64,000 nt of DNA from Isoetes taiwanensis (GCA_021234155.1 JAJEKV010000019.1:19839359-19903358); one strand, 5' to 3'. Counted from the stretch's first letter, positions 12,141-25,382 are shown. The notes: generated by a model not told the origin, from the sequence alone. Made by a program: numbers and translations.

Positions 12141-12184
12141 TTCTATTCTATTCTATTCTATTCTATTCTATTCTATTCTATTCT
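12141..12184 (+). repeat. (ATTCT)n retrotransposon tail
   Basis: A pentanucleotide array at the 3' end of the LINE. The same pentamer ends the second LINE fragment (27969-28002) and the short 3' module at 49750-49815, which supports tail synthesis during retrotransposition over a random microsatellite. Confidence 0.85.
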
Positions 12185-13128
12185 TTAAAAAGCTTGAAAG
12201 AAATCAAAGGGGTAAGAAGGAAGGGAGAGCCTTTCAACCGGACAAGTCGTTGGATTGCATTGAAATGAGCATCTTGTCATGCTCTAACCATTTTAGAGAA
12301 GCAGATACTTCATGGTGGCCTTAGTTTTTTGCTCAACAACTTGAGCTGCTCCATGCCATGTCACAAGGTCGCAGTCCTATTTTCTTCAATTGGCCAACTG
12401 AAAATCAAATGGAACAAGTGCTGGCACAAAATGAAAATCCAGTGGAACAGGAACGGCTCGTGTCTAGCTCAGATGAAGATGATAGAGTGATTTACAAGGG
12501 CCCTAGATGCACGACACAATATGTTGCCAGAGTTTCTGGTTCAGTCTTTGAGATTCAAAGAGGAATGCTTGTAGCTGTTCCAGCTGATGATGATGAGAGT
12601 GGGAAGCCATTTTGGTTGGCTAAAGTAGTGGACGTAACCCGGAAACTAAAAGTACACTGGATGAGAACAAGTGGAACTAACGCATTTAGTGGGACTTATA
12701 ACATGGACATGGTCAGAACTGGAGTGGGAAAGAGAGCCAAGACGAAAGCAAACGTTGGTATCATAGACCTTGCTGAAGTGAAGGTGCTAGCATATGACTT
12801 CGTTCTAACTGCTGCTAACAAGTTGCGTGCTGTAACTCAAAAGTTGTTGAGGTCAGCATGTGGATTGGATAACGCACGCAAAAAACCTTCCAGAGATTAT
12901 GACGAAGATTCACTGGTAGACAGTGATGAAGAGAATCGTTCAAGTACATCCAGTTTTGAGAGTGAGGCCGGGGACACTAACAGCTCTAATGATCCCGATC
13001 TAAATGAGTCAGAGGATGACATGCATCCCGACTTAGCTGCAAAATGTAAGTTTGTGTTAGATAAGGTATATATATACAAAGGAAAAAGTGTAGTGCACAG
13101 ACAATGTCAAAATGTATCACATTTTTGA

Positions 13129-16100
13129 CAATTTTGTTCATAATTTTGTGATGTCTTTCAATACTTTGAATACAACATCTTTTTGTTATTCCAGTGCACT
13201 TGTTGTTTTCTATGATCTCTGTTTTTTCGCGTTCTTGAATTTTTTGCTTTTCTTCGATACCAACCTGGGGGGCTGAAATGGGTATCAGAGATTTTTTCAT
13301 GGAAGTTAGTTTCAATTTCACCCCCCCAAAATGGTACGCAGAATGTCCTGAATGTCACACTTTATCACGCAAAAACCACGAAAATGGCTCTTTTTTTGGG
13401 AATTTTAGGGAATCTTTTAAAGATTCCTTTTAAAGTGCATTTGGAGCAAATTAGTGCGTTTCAATTTAAACTTTGTTCCTTTTGATATAGTAATGAAGGG
13501 GTCAATGTAAAGTAGGTTGTGCACTATTACAATTATGATATAGTCATTATCTCTTGCAACAAATATCATCTACAACAATCAATTTTTAACCATCAATTTT
13601 TATAGACACTCCTCCACGCATTGTTAAGCAACATTTGCTAACATAAAGCCCACATGACCCATAGATAATGTCTATCAAGCATAGTCCACATAACATTCAA
13701 GGTAGGATCTCCGAGATATTATTCTCATACCCTTTAGACATTTAAAATTTTGCATAGACATACATCCCATAACACAAATTTTTATGTAGTATTTTTGAAT
13801 GACCATTATCATACCCCTCTAATGTTGCAATCCCTTACAGGTCCAGACTGCGTTTGTTTGTCATTGATATGGTTCAAATGTAGTGCTAAGCTTGGTTACA
13901 AAGCTACAACAGTGGGATTACTACTACACACTTTTCAGCCAAACAATTTACAGGCTCTCAATTTATTACTAGTCCTATATTATAATGTTATAGGTTGTGT
14001 CGTGAATCATGCCCTAACTTTGATGGCTAGGATTAGATGAGCAGGTTTGACGGTCCAAAAATAAACCAAACAAAAGGTCCTTAGGGCTATCCCAGCGTGA
14101 GGCTATCGAATCATTCCGACATCGCCCAAAGTTTCTAATGGCCACGCTTTTAATTTCATAACATGGCCTGCCATTCTGCGTGCTAAAATTTGCTACTCTC
14201 CCATTAAACCTTTGTTCTATTGAAGATAATGCCAAGTTTATTGTTACCGGATCTTGGGGTGATAAAGCCTTTAAGGAAGCTCAGAAATATTCTAAGGTTG
14301 GAGCGAAAAAGCTAACAAATATACATCAGTATTTCAAGTGAATCAGATTTTCAGGTGTCTGCAAAATATCTGCACATAGCTTGCGTTAGGTCCTATGGTA
14401 TTCGCATTATTTGGACCTTCAAGGGATATGGAACAAAGATCTCAAATCCAGCTTGGAGGTATTGCTATGTCTTTTATATTGTGCAGTTGCTAAAAAAAAA
14501 GGGGTGGAATTGTTTAATTTAACAAGAGTATTTTTAGAGGATGTTCATATAGCAGATACTTGGCTGAATGATCTAGATGTGAGAGAAGCTAGGGTTCTTA
14601 GCATCTAAAGTTGGGCCGTACAAGCTTTATCAGCAGAGAAGCTAAAGTATGGGAAGCCAAAGCCAAAGCTATAAAGAGGAATCGGAATGGAGAAAGGAAG
14701 AAGAACTTCATTGCAAAACCTATAAAGAATCATGCCACTTTGCTCAGATAAGATTCTGTGTTGTAGATCATCTTATGTATTATATGATTGTAAACTTCAT
14801 TCGATCAGTCCTGGTTAGAAAAGCCAAGGTGAACTCAAAGACAATTTTGAATTTGAATTTTTTTCCTCAAACACTTGAACTTGGGCAATGCTTTTTGCAG
14901 GAGACTTTAGATCTTAGCAAAAAGTAGAAAAATGAAGGGAGAGTGGAAAATGCTGGGTATTGTCTTTTATAATATGGAGAATTTATTCATAATGGCAAGT
15001 ATTTATTTATGAAAACTCTTGCAGGATAATTAGTGATAATAAGAGTGTCTGCAATTAGTTTCTGTATTTGAGATACTATCAGTGGGCACAGTTTTACCTA
15101 TTTCATTTCTTTTCCAGCGCCTGATGGAAATACAAGAACATTATTAGCAAAGGTGATACGTTTTAGATCTAAACAAGGACTCTCGAGCACCATGTTTGGT
15201 TGGCTGGTGCATTAGTTGTACATTTCTTTCTAATTCTTAAGTTGAGTCATTTATCTGTACATTTCTTTCAAATTTTGAACCACATGGATTTTTCGTCGGA
15301 TCAAATTTGGAATGGCACAAATTAGGATGGAGAGATGAAGCAAGTTTAAAGGATTGAGGCTAAAGTGAAATATATTTGTTATGTCCATAACCTTGTAAGT
15401 TTTTATAACAGCAACCCCTTAAAAAGGATGTGCTCTCAAGAAATAATCTTCTCACAAGTTTATAATCTATGCAGATGATACATTCTTTCAAAGTAGTCAC
15501 TTTCATTAATATTTCCATTCATCAACTTATTTTCAACAGGCTCTTTAGATTTTGAAGATAAATGAATACACATCACAATCATAATGAGTAAAATTAATCT
15601 TTTCACCCTTTGACTACAATGTCTTCTTCACATGTTTTACTTTTGCATTTAATGTCATTTTCTGAAGGCGGCATTTCTCGAAAAGGGTGGCTTCTCACCT
15701 TTGGCAAGGCTTAAGAGGGACTCATAGAGGAGCAAATGCCTAAGTTTTCAATGGCGGATGGAACTCCACAAGAATAAGAAAGAAGGATTGAAACCACAAG
15801 AGATAAGGTCAAGGATGAAATAGCCCTTTAACTTGCCATAGAACAAATGATGCAATTCAATGGACCTCTTATGACAAACTTTGTGATAGCTCTTCAATGT
15901 TAATTCTTGAGACGTGGACAAGGTTAATTTAATTACCATCACTAAATTTCACTATAGCGTACTTTATGAATGCACTATTTTCTATCTCTAACTTACCATT
16001 TGGCATAACAAACTAGTTGTTTTTGCGCCCTCAATGTGTTACTGGTCCAACGATTGAGATTTGGTCTCAACTATAAAATTGGAGTGCTAGTGGGTCAAGG

Positions 16101-16430
16101 TCTTAGATTTAGTAATCATAACATTAAGTAATATTATTCATGGACTATTGATTAAACTCAAAATTTACTTTAGTTAAAACCCACAGGAAATTCCTCTCTA
16201 TTAAATTTGCCACTAAACTGAGGTCATAAACTATCCAGCCAGGAAAGGATCAATCTTTCAGCTAAGAAAGGAGCATTTCTAGCCAGGAAAAGAAAATCTT
16301 AATAATGGCTAAGTTTTAACAAAAAGCTCTAGCGATATTTTCGACAACCCTAACGCATCCCATCCATCCAAGGAACCGGGAGGCGTGGAGCAATCACGGC
16401 CGTCTAATGTTTACCATAGCCTTTTTCCGC
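13129..16430. other. Intergenic region without recognised genes
   Basis: About 3.3 kb of AT-rich DNA. Short open frames (for example 13750-14040, 14411-14608 and 14649-14927 on the plus strand) show no family motif, signal or supporting splice pattern that I recognise. A run of C/T at 13320 and two near-identical poly-T/A stretches are the only low-complexity features. Old, unclassified repeats are likely. Confidence 0.4.
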
Positions 16431-16439
16431 CATTTTAAA

Positions 16440-18060
16440 ATTGATCGTAAACATAGTTTGATCCGGCCGTAACTGTAAAAGATTGTATATAATGAACAGA
16501 TTGGTCCTGTCTATAATGATTGAAAGATAAAATCTTTTTTGTTATTCCCTTTTTTATAGAAAATGGAAGTGCCAAATTTCGAGGATGAATTTCAAATAAC
16601 AGTTGTTCTTTCCATCCATTTCTGGGCTTACAAAAAGGGCCCCAGTTTATGACAGAATGGCAGAGCAATCAGTTACATAAGTTATAAAAGCATTCAATGT
16701 TGCTTCATATGCATGGCCATAAGCTTAGTTGAATTTATCCATTTCTGAATTTATGAATTCAACACATTCTGGATATTATGAAGCTCAATCGATCCAAATT
16801 TAACGTCAATTTCCATTATGTCTTTTATGAAGTTGTAGTTGTGGTACTGTGCAAAGGGGGGTTCAAAAAACTCTTTTATAATACCACGACAAGCTTTATA
16901 GCTGTTGTATGGTCAGCTTTTCTGTGTCGATCCTTTAATCTCATTCGAATGCTCTTAATAAGTAACAGTTGTTTCTTTGGCTCATTTATGAAAAAAATGG
17001 TCACCATTTTGCAGTCACAATCGTTTATAATATCCCATCAATGTGCTCAACTTTCTTCATGTCCTTGTCCATTTCTGAATAATGACCTTTTCGATCCACC
17101 CAAATTGCTTTTTAGATGTGGTTAACCCTATGTATGTACACATTTGTAAGGCATATCCATATGGCCCTTGTAAGGACCACACATTTGTAAGACATACCCA
17201 TATGGCTCTTGTATGTACACATTTGTAAGACATACCCATATGACCCTTGTCCATCCAAATTTAATCCATTCTGTCCTTTATAAAGTTGTAGTTGTGGTAC
17301 TGTGCAAAGGGGGGTTTGAAAAACTCTTTTATACTACCATGACAAGCTACGTGGCTATTTTGATCCAGCCAAATTGCTTTTTAGTTTTGCAGTCACAATC
17401 GTTTATAATATCCCTTCAATGTGCTCAGCTTTCTTCATGTCCTTGTCCATTTCTAAATATGACCTTTCTTCTATAGTGCATGTGGCTAGATTCTAATCCA
17501 TTCAAATTTCTTTTTAGACGTGGTTAACCCTATGTATATACACATTTGTAAGACATACCTATATGGCCCTTGTATGTACACATTTGTAAGACATACCCAT
17601 ATGACCCTTGTCGATCCAAATTTAATACATTCTGTCCTTTATGAAGTTGTACTTGTGGTACTGTGCAAAGGGGGGTTTGAAAAACTCTTTTATACTACCA
17701 TGACAAGCTACGTGGCTATTTTGGTCCAGCCAAATTGCTCTTTAGTTTTGCAGTCACAATCGTTTATAATATCCCTTCAATGTGCTCATCTTTCTTCATG
17801 TCCTTGTCCATTTCTAAATTATGACCTTTGTTCTATAGTGGTATGTGGCTAGATTCTAATCCAGCCAAATTTCTTTTTAGACGTATGTATATACACATTT
17901 GTAAGACATACCCATATGGCCCTTGTAAGACCACTTTTGGATTTCATAATAACAGCTACTTTATTTGCTCATTCCAGGCTTACAACCCCCGTTGGTTGTT
18001 GACAGAATGCCATAAGCAATCGGGTATAAAAACCATTCATGAACATTAAGTTAACTATAG
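16440..18060. repeat. Tandem repeats of about 360-460 bp, with a micro-repeat
   Basis: Units start near 16793, 17254 and 17614. Each shows TCCAAATTTAA, then GTGGTACTGTGCAAAGGGGGG, GCAGTCACAATCGTTTATAA, and CTTCATGTCCTTGTCCATTT. Between units a 35-40 bp module, CACATTTGTAAGACATACCC plus ATATGGCCC, repeats up to three times. The open frames at 16778-17125, 17213-17476 and 17520-17852 are the same repeat translated and are not genes. The block 16540-16790 recurs at 19160-19420. Confidence 0.8.
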
Positions 18061-19040
18061 ATGTGCTTGTCCTTGTCCAATTCTAACACCCCCCTTCTCC
18101 AAATTGTTCAGAATAACATTGTTCTTTAAACTATTCTATTCTATTTTTGTTAGTTTTTGACAAGAGGGCCGCAATTTTGCATGAACGATGGGTTATAATG
18201 TCGCTTTATTTCCTCACGTCGCTTTATATCCACGTCACTTTTATAATGGAAGATTATTGTCTTTATCCATTTCTAAGTTTGTGCTTCGTGCTTCCTCTTC
18301 CCATGCACCATTACCTTTTCTTAAGCCAAAAGTTGGCAAAGTGTTTTTTAAGTTTTGACTAATAAAAAATTCTTTTGTCACCTTACTTGCCACATTAACA
18401 TCCCATTGTGCCATGTCATCACCTATTTGCCACACCTCCAAATTAGCCCCCATTTTATACCCAAAAATCAAGATGCTCTTTTTGAAAAAAAAATCTTCCA
18501 TATTGAAAAGCAGAAAAAAAGATTCTATGCGGAAAAAAGATTTTTTCAAAAGGACCTAGTTATGACCTTCAAATTCCATTTCTTGGGAATCGTCGTGCCA
18601 TATTTGAAAAAGATAAAAAAAAATCTATCTACCCCCCTCCCCCCCTTCCCGGGGGGCCTAGTCACTCGTTTCCTCCAATCACCCCTTGCCACGTGGTACC
18701 TCCGGGCATGTGGGGTGGCAACTAGGCCTGGCCCAAGAGATTCACCTCTATATTATATGTATATGGCATTTGTATCACTAGGATAGCAAAAAAAAAACCT
18801 TTTTTATATGCGCGATAATGCTTTGTCACCTTTTTTACCATTTTACAATAGACTAGTACGATAAACTATAGCAAAAATCCCTTATTTTACGTACAAAATC
18901 GGCAATAGAAACCCTTTGCATGTACTTTGATAGTTTTTACTACTAATACTAAACGAGTCCCCATTGGCAGGTAGACTAGCTTTAATATAACATTTTGGTC
19001 TAGAATGTTTGATATATACGGTTTGAAAAGCAGCTGATGT
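18061..19040. other. Spacer between repeat copies
   Basis: No gene recognised. A C-rich tract meets a G-rich tract at 18632-18657, giving the palindrome CCCGGG with long C and G arms. Short frames at 18147-18786 have no recognisable motif. Confidence 0.4.
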
Positions 19041-20340
19041 GGGCAACTACAAACGATGGAAAGGCAGTTGTCATTGTACGCCAGCTTTTGTCTAATAGCA
19101 ATGAAAAGCTTACAGTTCAGATCATGTCCATCTAGATATTGAGACAATGGAAGCGTCCTTTTTGTTATTCCCATTTTTACAGAAAATGGAAGTGCCAAAT
19201 TTTGAGGATGAAACTGTTCATTTCAAATAACAGTTGTCCTTTCCGTCCATTTCTAACCTTACAAAAAGGGCCACAGTTTTGGACAGAATGCCAGGAACAA
19301 TAGGTTATATAAGTTATAAAAGCATTCATTGTTGCTTCATATGCATGGCCATAAGCTTAGTTGACTTTATCCAGTTCTAAATTTATGAACTCAACACATT
19401 CTGGACATTATGAAGCAGATGTGATTGTGGTCATTCAATGAAGATTTTTTTCCATTTCTAAATTTACGACAAGCTTTATAGCTGTTGCATTATAATCTGC
19501 ATTCAGGCATATGTAGGCAGATGTGTTGCTTCTGTTTTTTGTGTTTTTCTCTTTATTCCACCTGTAGTTGCGATGTCAATTTTCATACCAACATTTGTGT
19601 ATGGTCAGCTTTGCTGTGTGACAGCCTGTGTCGATCCAAATTTAAAATCAATTTCCATTTTTTCCTTTACAATAGTTGTGGTATTGTGCAAAGGGGGGCT
19701 TAAAAAGCTCTTTAATAATTCCAAAAAAATCGCCCTAATAGATGGGACAGGACCATCCATTCAAATTTTGTCATAAGGATACAAATAATCGACCATCCAA
19801 AGCATTAAAGAAACATAAAAAACCACTATGTATGGCGATAAATTATAAAGTCACTTTTGATCTCCTTCGAATGCTCTAGATTTCTAGATAACGGTTGTTT
19901 TTTTTGGCTCATTTATGATGAAAATGTCACAGTTTGACAGTCGCAATCGTTTATAATATCCCTTCAATGTGCTAGCTTTCTTTATATCCTTGTCCATTTC
20001 TCAATTATGATCCTATGTGGTTAACCCTATGTAGTTATACATTTCTAACACATATCCACCTATATGGCCCTTGTAAGGACCACTTTTGGATTTCATAGTA
20101 ATAGTTGCTTTATTTGTTCATTCCAAGCTTATAAAAAGAAAAGGAACCCAGTTGTTGACAAAATGCCATAAGCAATCGGGTATAAAAAGCATTCATGAAT
20201 ATTAAGTTAACTGTAAATGTGCTTGTCCTTGTCCATTTCTGAAATTATGAATTCAACGCCCACCTTCTTCTAGAATATGGCTATCTGGACCAGCCAAATT
20301 GTTCAGAACGATCGGTCATAATGTCGCTTTACTTCTAAAA
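19040..20340. repeat. Second copy of the 16.4-18.0 kb repeat block
   Basis: In direct orientation, 19160-19420 repeats 16540-16790: GGAAGTGCCAAATTT, ACAGTTGT(C/T)CTTTCC, TGCTTCATATGCATGGCC. Likewise 19670-20210 repeats the GCAAAGGGGGG, CAATCGTTTATAATATCCC and CCTATGTA modules. This points to a diverged segmental duplication of about 1.3 kb. Confidence 0.75.
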
Positions 20341-21080
20341 GCAATTTATTATAATGTCGTTACTGATTCATACATGTTTGGATGTAAGCATTAGACTTTG
20401 CACATTAAAAAAAAATGTGAATTATCTTGGAAGTATAAGGTTTGCCCCAACCTAGTCAATAAATGAGGCAAACATTTATATAGACAACAATTAAAATTAC
20501 CCTTATGATATGCCATAAGATTCACCGTGTCAAGACAAAGACTTTAGCATGTCAGCATTGCCATCATGGCTTGTCGCTTGTCTTGAGAGGCAGAGGTGTC
20601 TATTTAAGGAACATTTAGGATGAAAACTTAAAGAAGGGAAAATCTTGAAAAGGGAAAAATCGTATAGGGGGGTGTTTTAAGTGGCATGCAACCCTTCGGG
20701 GTTGGGGAGGGGGAGGGAGAGAGCGGTGGTGTGTATTCAAACGGAGGAACACAGATGATGTATAATCTACTCTAAAGGTGAGCCTCCCGGGGATTGCCTT
20801 CAAATTTTTTAAATTTACTACGTTTTTTTCTCAGCTCCATGGTTCAGAAAGGTATGTACAAACTAGGTCATTTAATTTAATCAACACATTTATCCTCAGC
20901 TCCAAAATTGACAATTCACTAAATAGTTTGTATGACGGTCCATCTTCCTGGTAGATTCATTTTAAAAAAATCACTACATTTGTTCTCAGCTCCATAATCC
21001 AAAAAAATTGGTATATACAATTTCCTTACCACTATGTATGCAGAATAAGCTACTAGTCGGCTAGAATAAAACTAGGTCCA
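20341..21080. other. Spacer downstream of the FSH1-type gene
   Basis: It includes the presumed 3' flank of the minus-strand hydrolase gene. A G-rich tract (20690-20730) and repeated TCAGCTCCA(T/A) phrases (20830-21000) are visible. No other gene is seen. Confidence 0.4.
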
Positions 21081-22847
21081 TTAGACATAGGCGTCCACTA
21101 ATTTGTGCATCTTGTCCTCCTCTTTCAACGAATGTTTCCATGGGGCCTCATGCTCCAGTTCAAAACTATGCAGAACATCTTTCTCATGATTATTGAAACT
21201 ATTACAAGCCAGGAAATTTTGAAGAGTAGTAATGGACGTTTCACCTATTGACACACATAAACAAGTTTAGTACACTGCTATATATCTTATCAGAACTGTC
21301 ACGTAATGCCACTTACTTAATCTTGGCACTGTGTGTGCTTGAGGATGTTTGATAACAATCGGTTCATGGAATGCATCTATAAGGTCCTCATGCAGTACTT
21401 TCAACCAGTCCCTTTCTCCTATAACAAGATTGTAAATTGGACATGAATACCAAAAGCAATTAGGTTATATAATTGAAATATGCAAGTATATATGACAACA
21501 GAGCATGTCGAAGGAATCATTATACATGCAAAGTTGGGTATGTAATGGAATTTTACGTGTAAAGCACTACATCAAATACATCATACCTAATTTATTGATA
21601 CAAAATATAGAAATGCAAAAATCAGACTCCAGATACCTAGAAAATGAAGGGATGGGCAGTTAATTGAATTTAAATAGGCTATTTGCATGGTTTCTGCTTG
21701 AAGCTTGCAACCTGAGATGGCTATTACAAAACGAACATGAGGGAGGCCATGAAGAGCCAAGCCCTGCAAAAAAATCCCCAAAGGATTTGACTTCAAATAA
21801 AGATTGTTTAGAAACAACGACGAGTTAGTTAAGGATATTATGCAACTATTTTATCATCTAAGCAAAAACATACGAAATAAATTGAATAGAACTATAAAAA
21901 TAAGAAATCCGTTGATATAAGTACCTTTTCTTGAAGTCCCACAAGTGCACATAGTGTTGCTGCTCCCTATAATTACAATTATTATCTGTGGATAAATTAT
22001 GTCAACATATGAACATGAACAACAACAAGATATACCTGAGAAAATCCAATGAAACCATCAAAAGGCCCATGCTCCTTCATATAGTTTGTGATGTAATCAA
22101 AGCATTCTTCAAGACCAATATATTCTGTCATTTCCTGGTGAAGTTGCTGCATGGAGTGAGATACTTATAATGAGAATTATTATCAGAATCAGATGTCTAG
22201 ACCTTATTATATTGAAACCACTCATAGTATGGTGGAGTAAAGAAGCCTTCAACTTCTGATCTTCCTTTAGCTGGAAAAGGCGCATCTAGAAAGCTCTGGC
22301 ATCAAGGTACCAATTAAAATGGCTCATAAATCAAATGTAGACAAAACAAATTAATCAACATCAAGGCAACTGATGCATTAAGTAAAAAGATCGAATGATT
22401 AAGGCCAGTTTGACCAGTTTCTAATTGCAACAGACTAAATTTGACTAATGCCAGATTGATGCATACCATTTCTACAATATCTTCGATTGCATTGCCCCAT
22501 TTGGCAAGTTGTTTGTGCATGATCTTGCCACTGGTTCTAAATCCATGCAGACATAAAGCCCTCAATTTGCGCTTATCATTACTACTATTTCCATCAGAAA
22601 TTCTTATCAGTGATTTGAAAGAGCAGCTGGTGACCAAGCGTGCTGCAATAAAAAGGGTAGTATAATTACGTTTTTCAGAGGTATGTGAACCAAGAGACCA
22701 AACACACAAAAAAAACATTACAAGAAAGAAGAGGTATTTTGGGTTTGAGAAAACGAAAGAAGGAAAGGGTTGTCCAAGGAAGAACCAGATGTGTGAAGCC
22801 AAGGAGAACTTGGAGCCGCGTGGTGCTTGGGGCTTTGACGGTGCCAT
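21081..22847 (-). CDS. FSH1-type serine hydrolase (alpha/beta fold), seven exons
   Basis: This belongs to the FSH1/OVCA2-like alpha/beta-hydrolase family, likely an esterase with unknown natural substrate. Exons on the minus strand: 22847-22467, 22295-22203, 22146-22036, 21966-21925, 21763-21637, 21418-21317 and 21244-21081, all with GT-AG junctions and matching phases. Family motifs appear in order: LRALCLHGFRTSG (oxyanion strand), SFLDAPFPAKG, PPYYEWF, GPFDGFIGFSQG with nucleophile Ser, FVIAISG, LHFLGERDWLK with the likely acidic residue, and HPQAHTVPRL with the catalytic His. The triad is intact. The N-terminus before LRALCL is about 80 residues longer than usual. Part of it may be a retained intron (GTAATG near 22731 to GCAG near 22648), and the Ser/Arg-rich remainder could be an organelle transit peptide (inference). 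Stop codon TAA at 21083-21081. Confidence 0.85.
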
Positions 22848-23006
22848 GGTGTAAAAAGAAGACTAGGAACATCTGCCCGAGCATTATCATAAACATTTGA
22901 AGATGAATAAACCATTGTCATATTGGTAGATGAATTGAATTGGCTTTTCTTCACGTGTTGAAGTGGGACGGCTGTGTCACGGCTTAACAACTATATCACA
23001 TACACA

Positions 23007-23015
23007 TATATATAC
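23007..23015 (-). promoter_or_regulatory. TATA box, FSH1-type gene
   Basis: TATATATA about 160 bp upstream of the proposed ATG at 22847, on the correct strand. Its position is plausible for a plant core promoter, but the region is AT-rich, so support is moderate. Confidence 0.4.
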
Positions 23016-23019
23016 ACAC

Positions 23020-25380
23020 TCTTTGGTGCAATAATAATTTTACCTTTTAACACCCAGCCCCTCAAGTTTAACGTGTGAGATCAATCTTGACCAGTGCGTT
23101 ACTTGAGGCATAACACACTTACTTGGTAATACAGGTACACTTTCTTTCTTTTTTTTTTTTTTTCTCTTTTTGGTTTGGTTACATTACTGTTAAATTATTC
23201 CCTTTTAGAATAACCCAGGAACGACTCTGACATTTGCGGAGCGGCGCCGCGAAGCTCTGCCCCGTTTTGTACAGCAAAAACATTTGGGGCTCTGGCTATG
23301 GCGATTGCGGAAGCATTCAAGATTGCACAATCGTATTATTGATTTTGAGATCGGGCAAGCCCTTCCAAACATTTTTTATCTTATTTCTAGGTTCTGCCGG
23401 AACCTCATGTTTTCTCCGCTTTGATTCAAGCTCTAGCAATCCGGCCTGGAGGTGGGAATAAGCTCCCTGGAATCGGCTATGCCGTTTAAAACAGGGGGCG
23501 TTCATGCTCGGGAGCAGAGATTAAAAATCTGTTTTGCATGCCATTTGTGCTTTGAATATCAAATGTGCAACTTCAAAATTTCTGAGGGAGAAGCCATAGC
23601 TGTAATTTTCATCTGATCAAGACTCCCGGAATGCCATTTCCAACGCTTCAATCTGGAAAATGGTTTGATTTTCTGTCTCGGATTGGGGCTCCATGTGAGT
23701 TGCCCATATGAAGAATACTATTGCTTAACTTTACTCAAACGTGTGCATTTTATCTCAAACGTAGATCACATGCAATAAGAATCCATTCTTATCATTCCCA
23801 GATTCATATTGCATTCTTTAAGTTTTTGGAAAGAATGCATGCACAAACACAAAAAAAACCAAGAGAGACCGCAATGGTCATAATCTCATAAATTCCAAGA
23901 GAGCACATAATTGCATATAGTAAAAAGGTAAACCAACTAAGTGTCAATCACTTACCTTTTATTTTATTCTATTCTATTTATTGATGGTTTATAACTATCA
24001 GGTTTTGCTTGTTACAAAAAAAAGCACAAAGCTTGTGCACACAACACTTATGTATAGAGTTCATAAGGTTTATGTAGACTTAGGTGAAAAACCTTCACCA
24101 TTGCTTATTCCATAACTACATAGCATATTTGTCACTGAAACACGAATCATCTTTCTAATTCTCACCTAAAAGGCCAGAAGTGAAGCAAACATTGAAGAAA
24201 CGTGGCAAAGAATTCATTGGTAGTGAGATTGAAGCATTTGACACACATTCCACCACAGTTGCCCCTATTATGAAACAAATTTCTGAAACGAAGATGTTTA
24301 CTCATGCTAGTAGCTTGCCTTTAGGAATTTTTATTTTGATGGTTTTATGCAAATTGGAAAGTACATGCCTTTGCCCAAACAGTTTACATATTCCAAACAT
24401 GATGCCAATATAATCTTGTCTCAAATTACATTTGCCTTTTCAAGACCAAACTTTCTGAACTTTGCGCTTCAGAATTATCAGTCCTCAACTAAAAGATGAG
24501 GGAGCCTTGAAGGTCCATATGTTTAAACAATCATTAAGACTTGGTCCTTTATTTTAACCAAACCTGATTGCTATGCCTTTTCTTTATGTAGCCCAAAAGA
24601 CCATAGTTTTCATTTGCCATCATTCCTGGACATTTTCCTTTGCTAACATCATTCTGCCTATTTATATTATAGACATTTGACTCGTTATTATAGACATTTG
24701 ATGGTCCTCTAAACATGCTATTTTCTGTGTTCTTTTTTTTTTTTTTTTTTTGGGGGCTCAAAATACGATTTTATCTTCTTCTTCTTTTTTTTTTTTTTTT
24801 TTACCCCAATTTAATCCTTTTTTAAAAAGAAGAAAACCTTTGGAAAATATTTCTTCTGCTCCCATTTAGATGATTTCTCCCATTAAATATGCAATATTGG
24901 GTCAATTGATTTGAATTGGCTTTTTTATTGGACTTGAAGCGGGACAACCATGTGACATATATATACTCTGAAACTTCGGTCCTCAGAGATTTTAGAAATC
25001 CAACCAGTCCCCACCGTTGGATCTAGAGTGGTTATTTCGCATAACCTTCCAAATATTCCCTTTTCAAGTGTACTCCAGTGATTATCATAACTACTTCTCA
25101 GATGTTTTTTGGCAAAAGAATATTCGTACCTTCACGTTTTGCCCTCGCTGCCATAGCCTGCCCACACACAGCTTATGTGGACGTTCCCAAGGTCTAGATC
25201 CAATGCTTATCCAAAATGAAGCCATGTATAACACTCTCAAAAACACAAACACCACCAGCCTTCTGCCATAATCGACCTTTCATGGCCAAAAAAGCAAAAG
25301 GATCTAGCCACTCTCAGAGCTGAAAAAAGATAGTACAATTTGTATCCACTCTTTTGCACAGTCCGACATCAAATGGAAGA
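23020..25380. other. Intergenic region without recognised genes
   Basis: It holds several homopolymer T runs (23148-23163, 24731-24750, 24786-24802), the last two separated by about 35 bp. A section of balanced composition at 23200-23720 looks like an old repeat but matches nothing else in the window. The plus-strand frame at 24180-24413 shows no recognisable domain. Confidence 0.4.
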
Positions 25381-25382
25381 TT

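Larger units (their letters stand above)
10290..12184 (+). mobile_element. 5'-truncated LINE with RT and (ATTCT)n tail
   Basis: This is a non-LTR retrotransposon fragment. Reverse-transcriptase motifs are readable in order: an upstream NYRTIMVSSVFAKLLAG, then CFVDFAKAFDTLPRDKLW, GVRQGCPLSPTLFGLYIDQL, and after a frameshift YADDVDLL, the catalytic YADD box (near 10820). An early TAG near 10374 and several frame changes after 10775 make it non-coding. The C-terminal half runs to about 11950, followed by a 3' UTR with a strong stem-loop (12007-12072), a conserved 3' module (12098-12135) and an (ATTCT)n tail (12141-12184) instead of poly(A). Near 10315-10560 it clearly resembles 39965-40210 of the second copy in the window. 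Confidence 0.85.
9997..13128 (+). pseudogene. DUF7869-like gene split by a LINE insertion
   Basis: Two host-gene pieces flank the LINE. The first (9997-10266) contains VIQESYNPHPEIKLLNETYDF, shortened here to its core ESYNPHPEIKLL and ETYDFKELIF, which resembles the segment after the catalytic core in DUF7869 proteins. The second (about 12229-13128) contains SCSNHFREADTSWWP, an in-frame TAG at 12331, then FFAQQLELLHAM. After that come a C-terminal module with KPFWLAKVVDVTRKLKVHWM and a Ser/Asp/Glu-rich tail. A PFW(L/I)AKV module near the C-terminus is, to my knowledge, typical of the family. With the LINE between the pieces and the stop codon, the locus looks inactive. From 12358 to 13128 a 256-codon frame remains open. 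Confidence 0.55.

Noticed and set aside
16778-17852. Three related plus-strand ORFs as a gene family
   Set aside because: They are the same tandem DNA repeat translated, and the frames end at unit borders.
18632-18657. C/G-rich palindrome as a regulatory site
   Set aside because: Single low-complexity occurrence with no neighbouring gene or repeated context.
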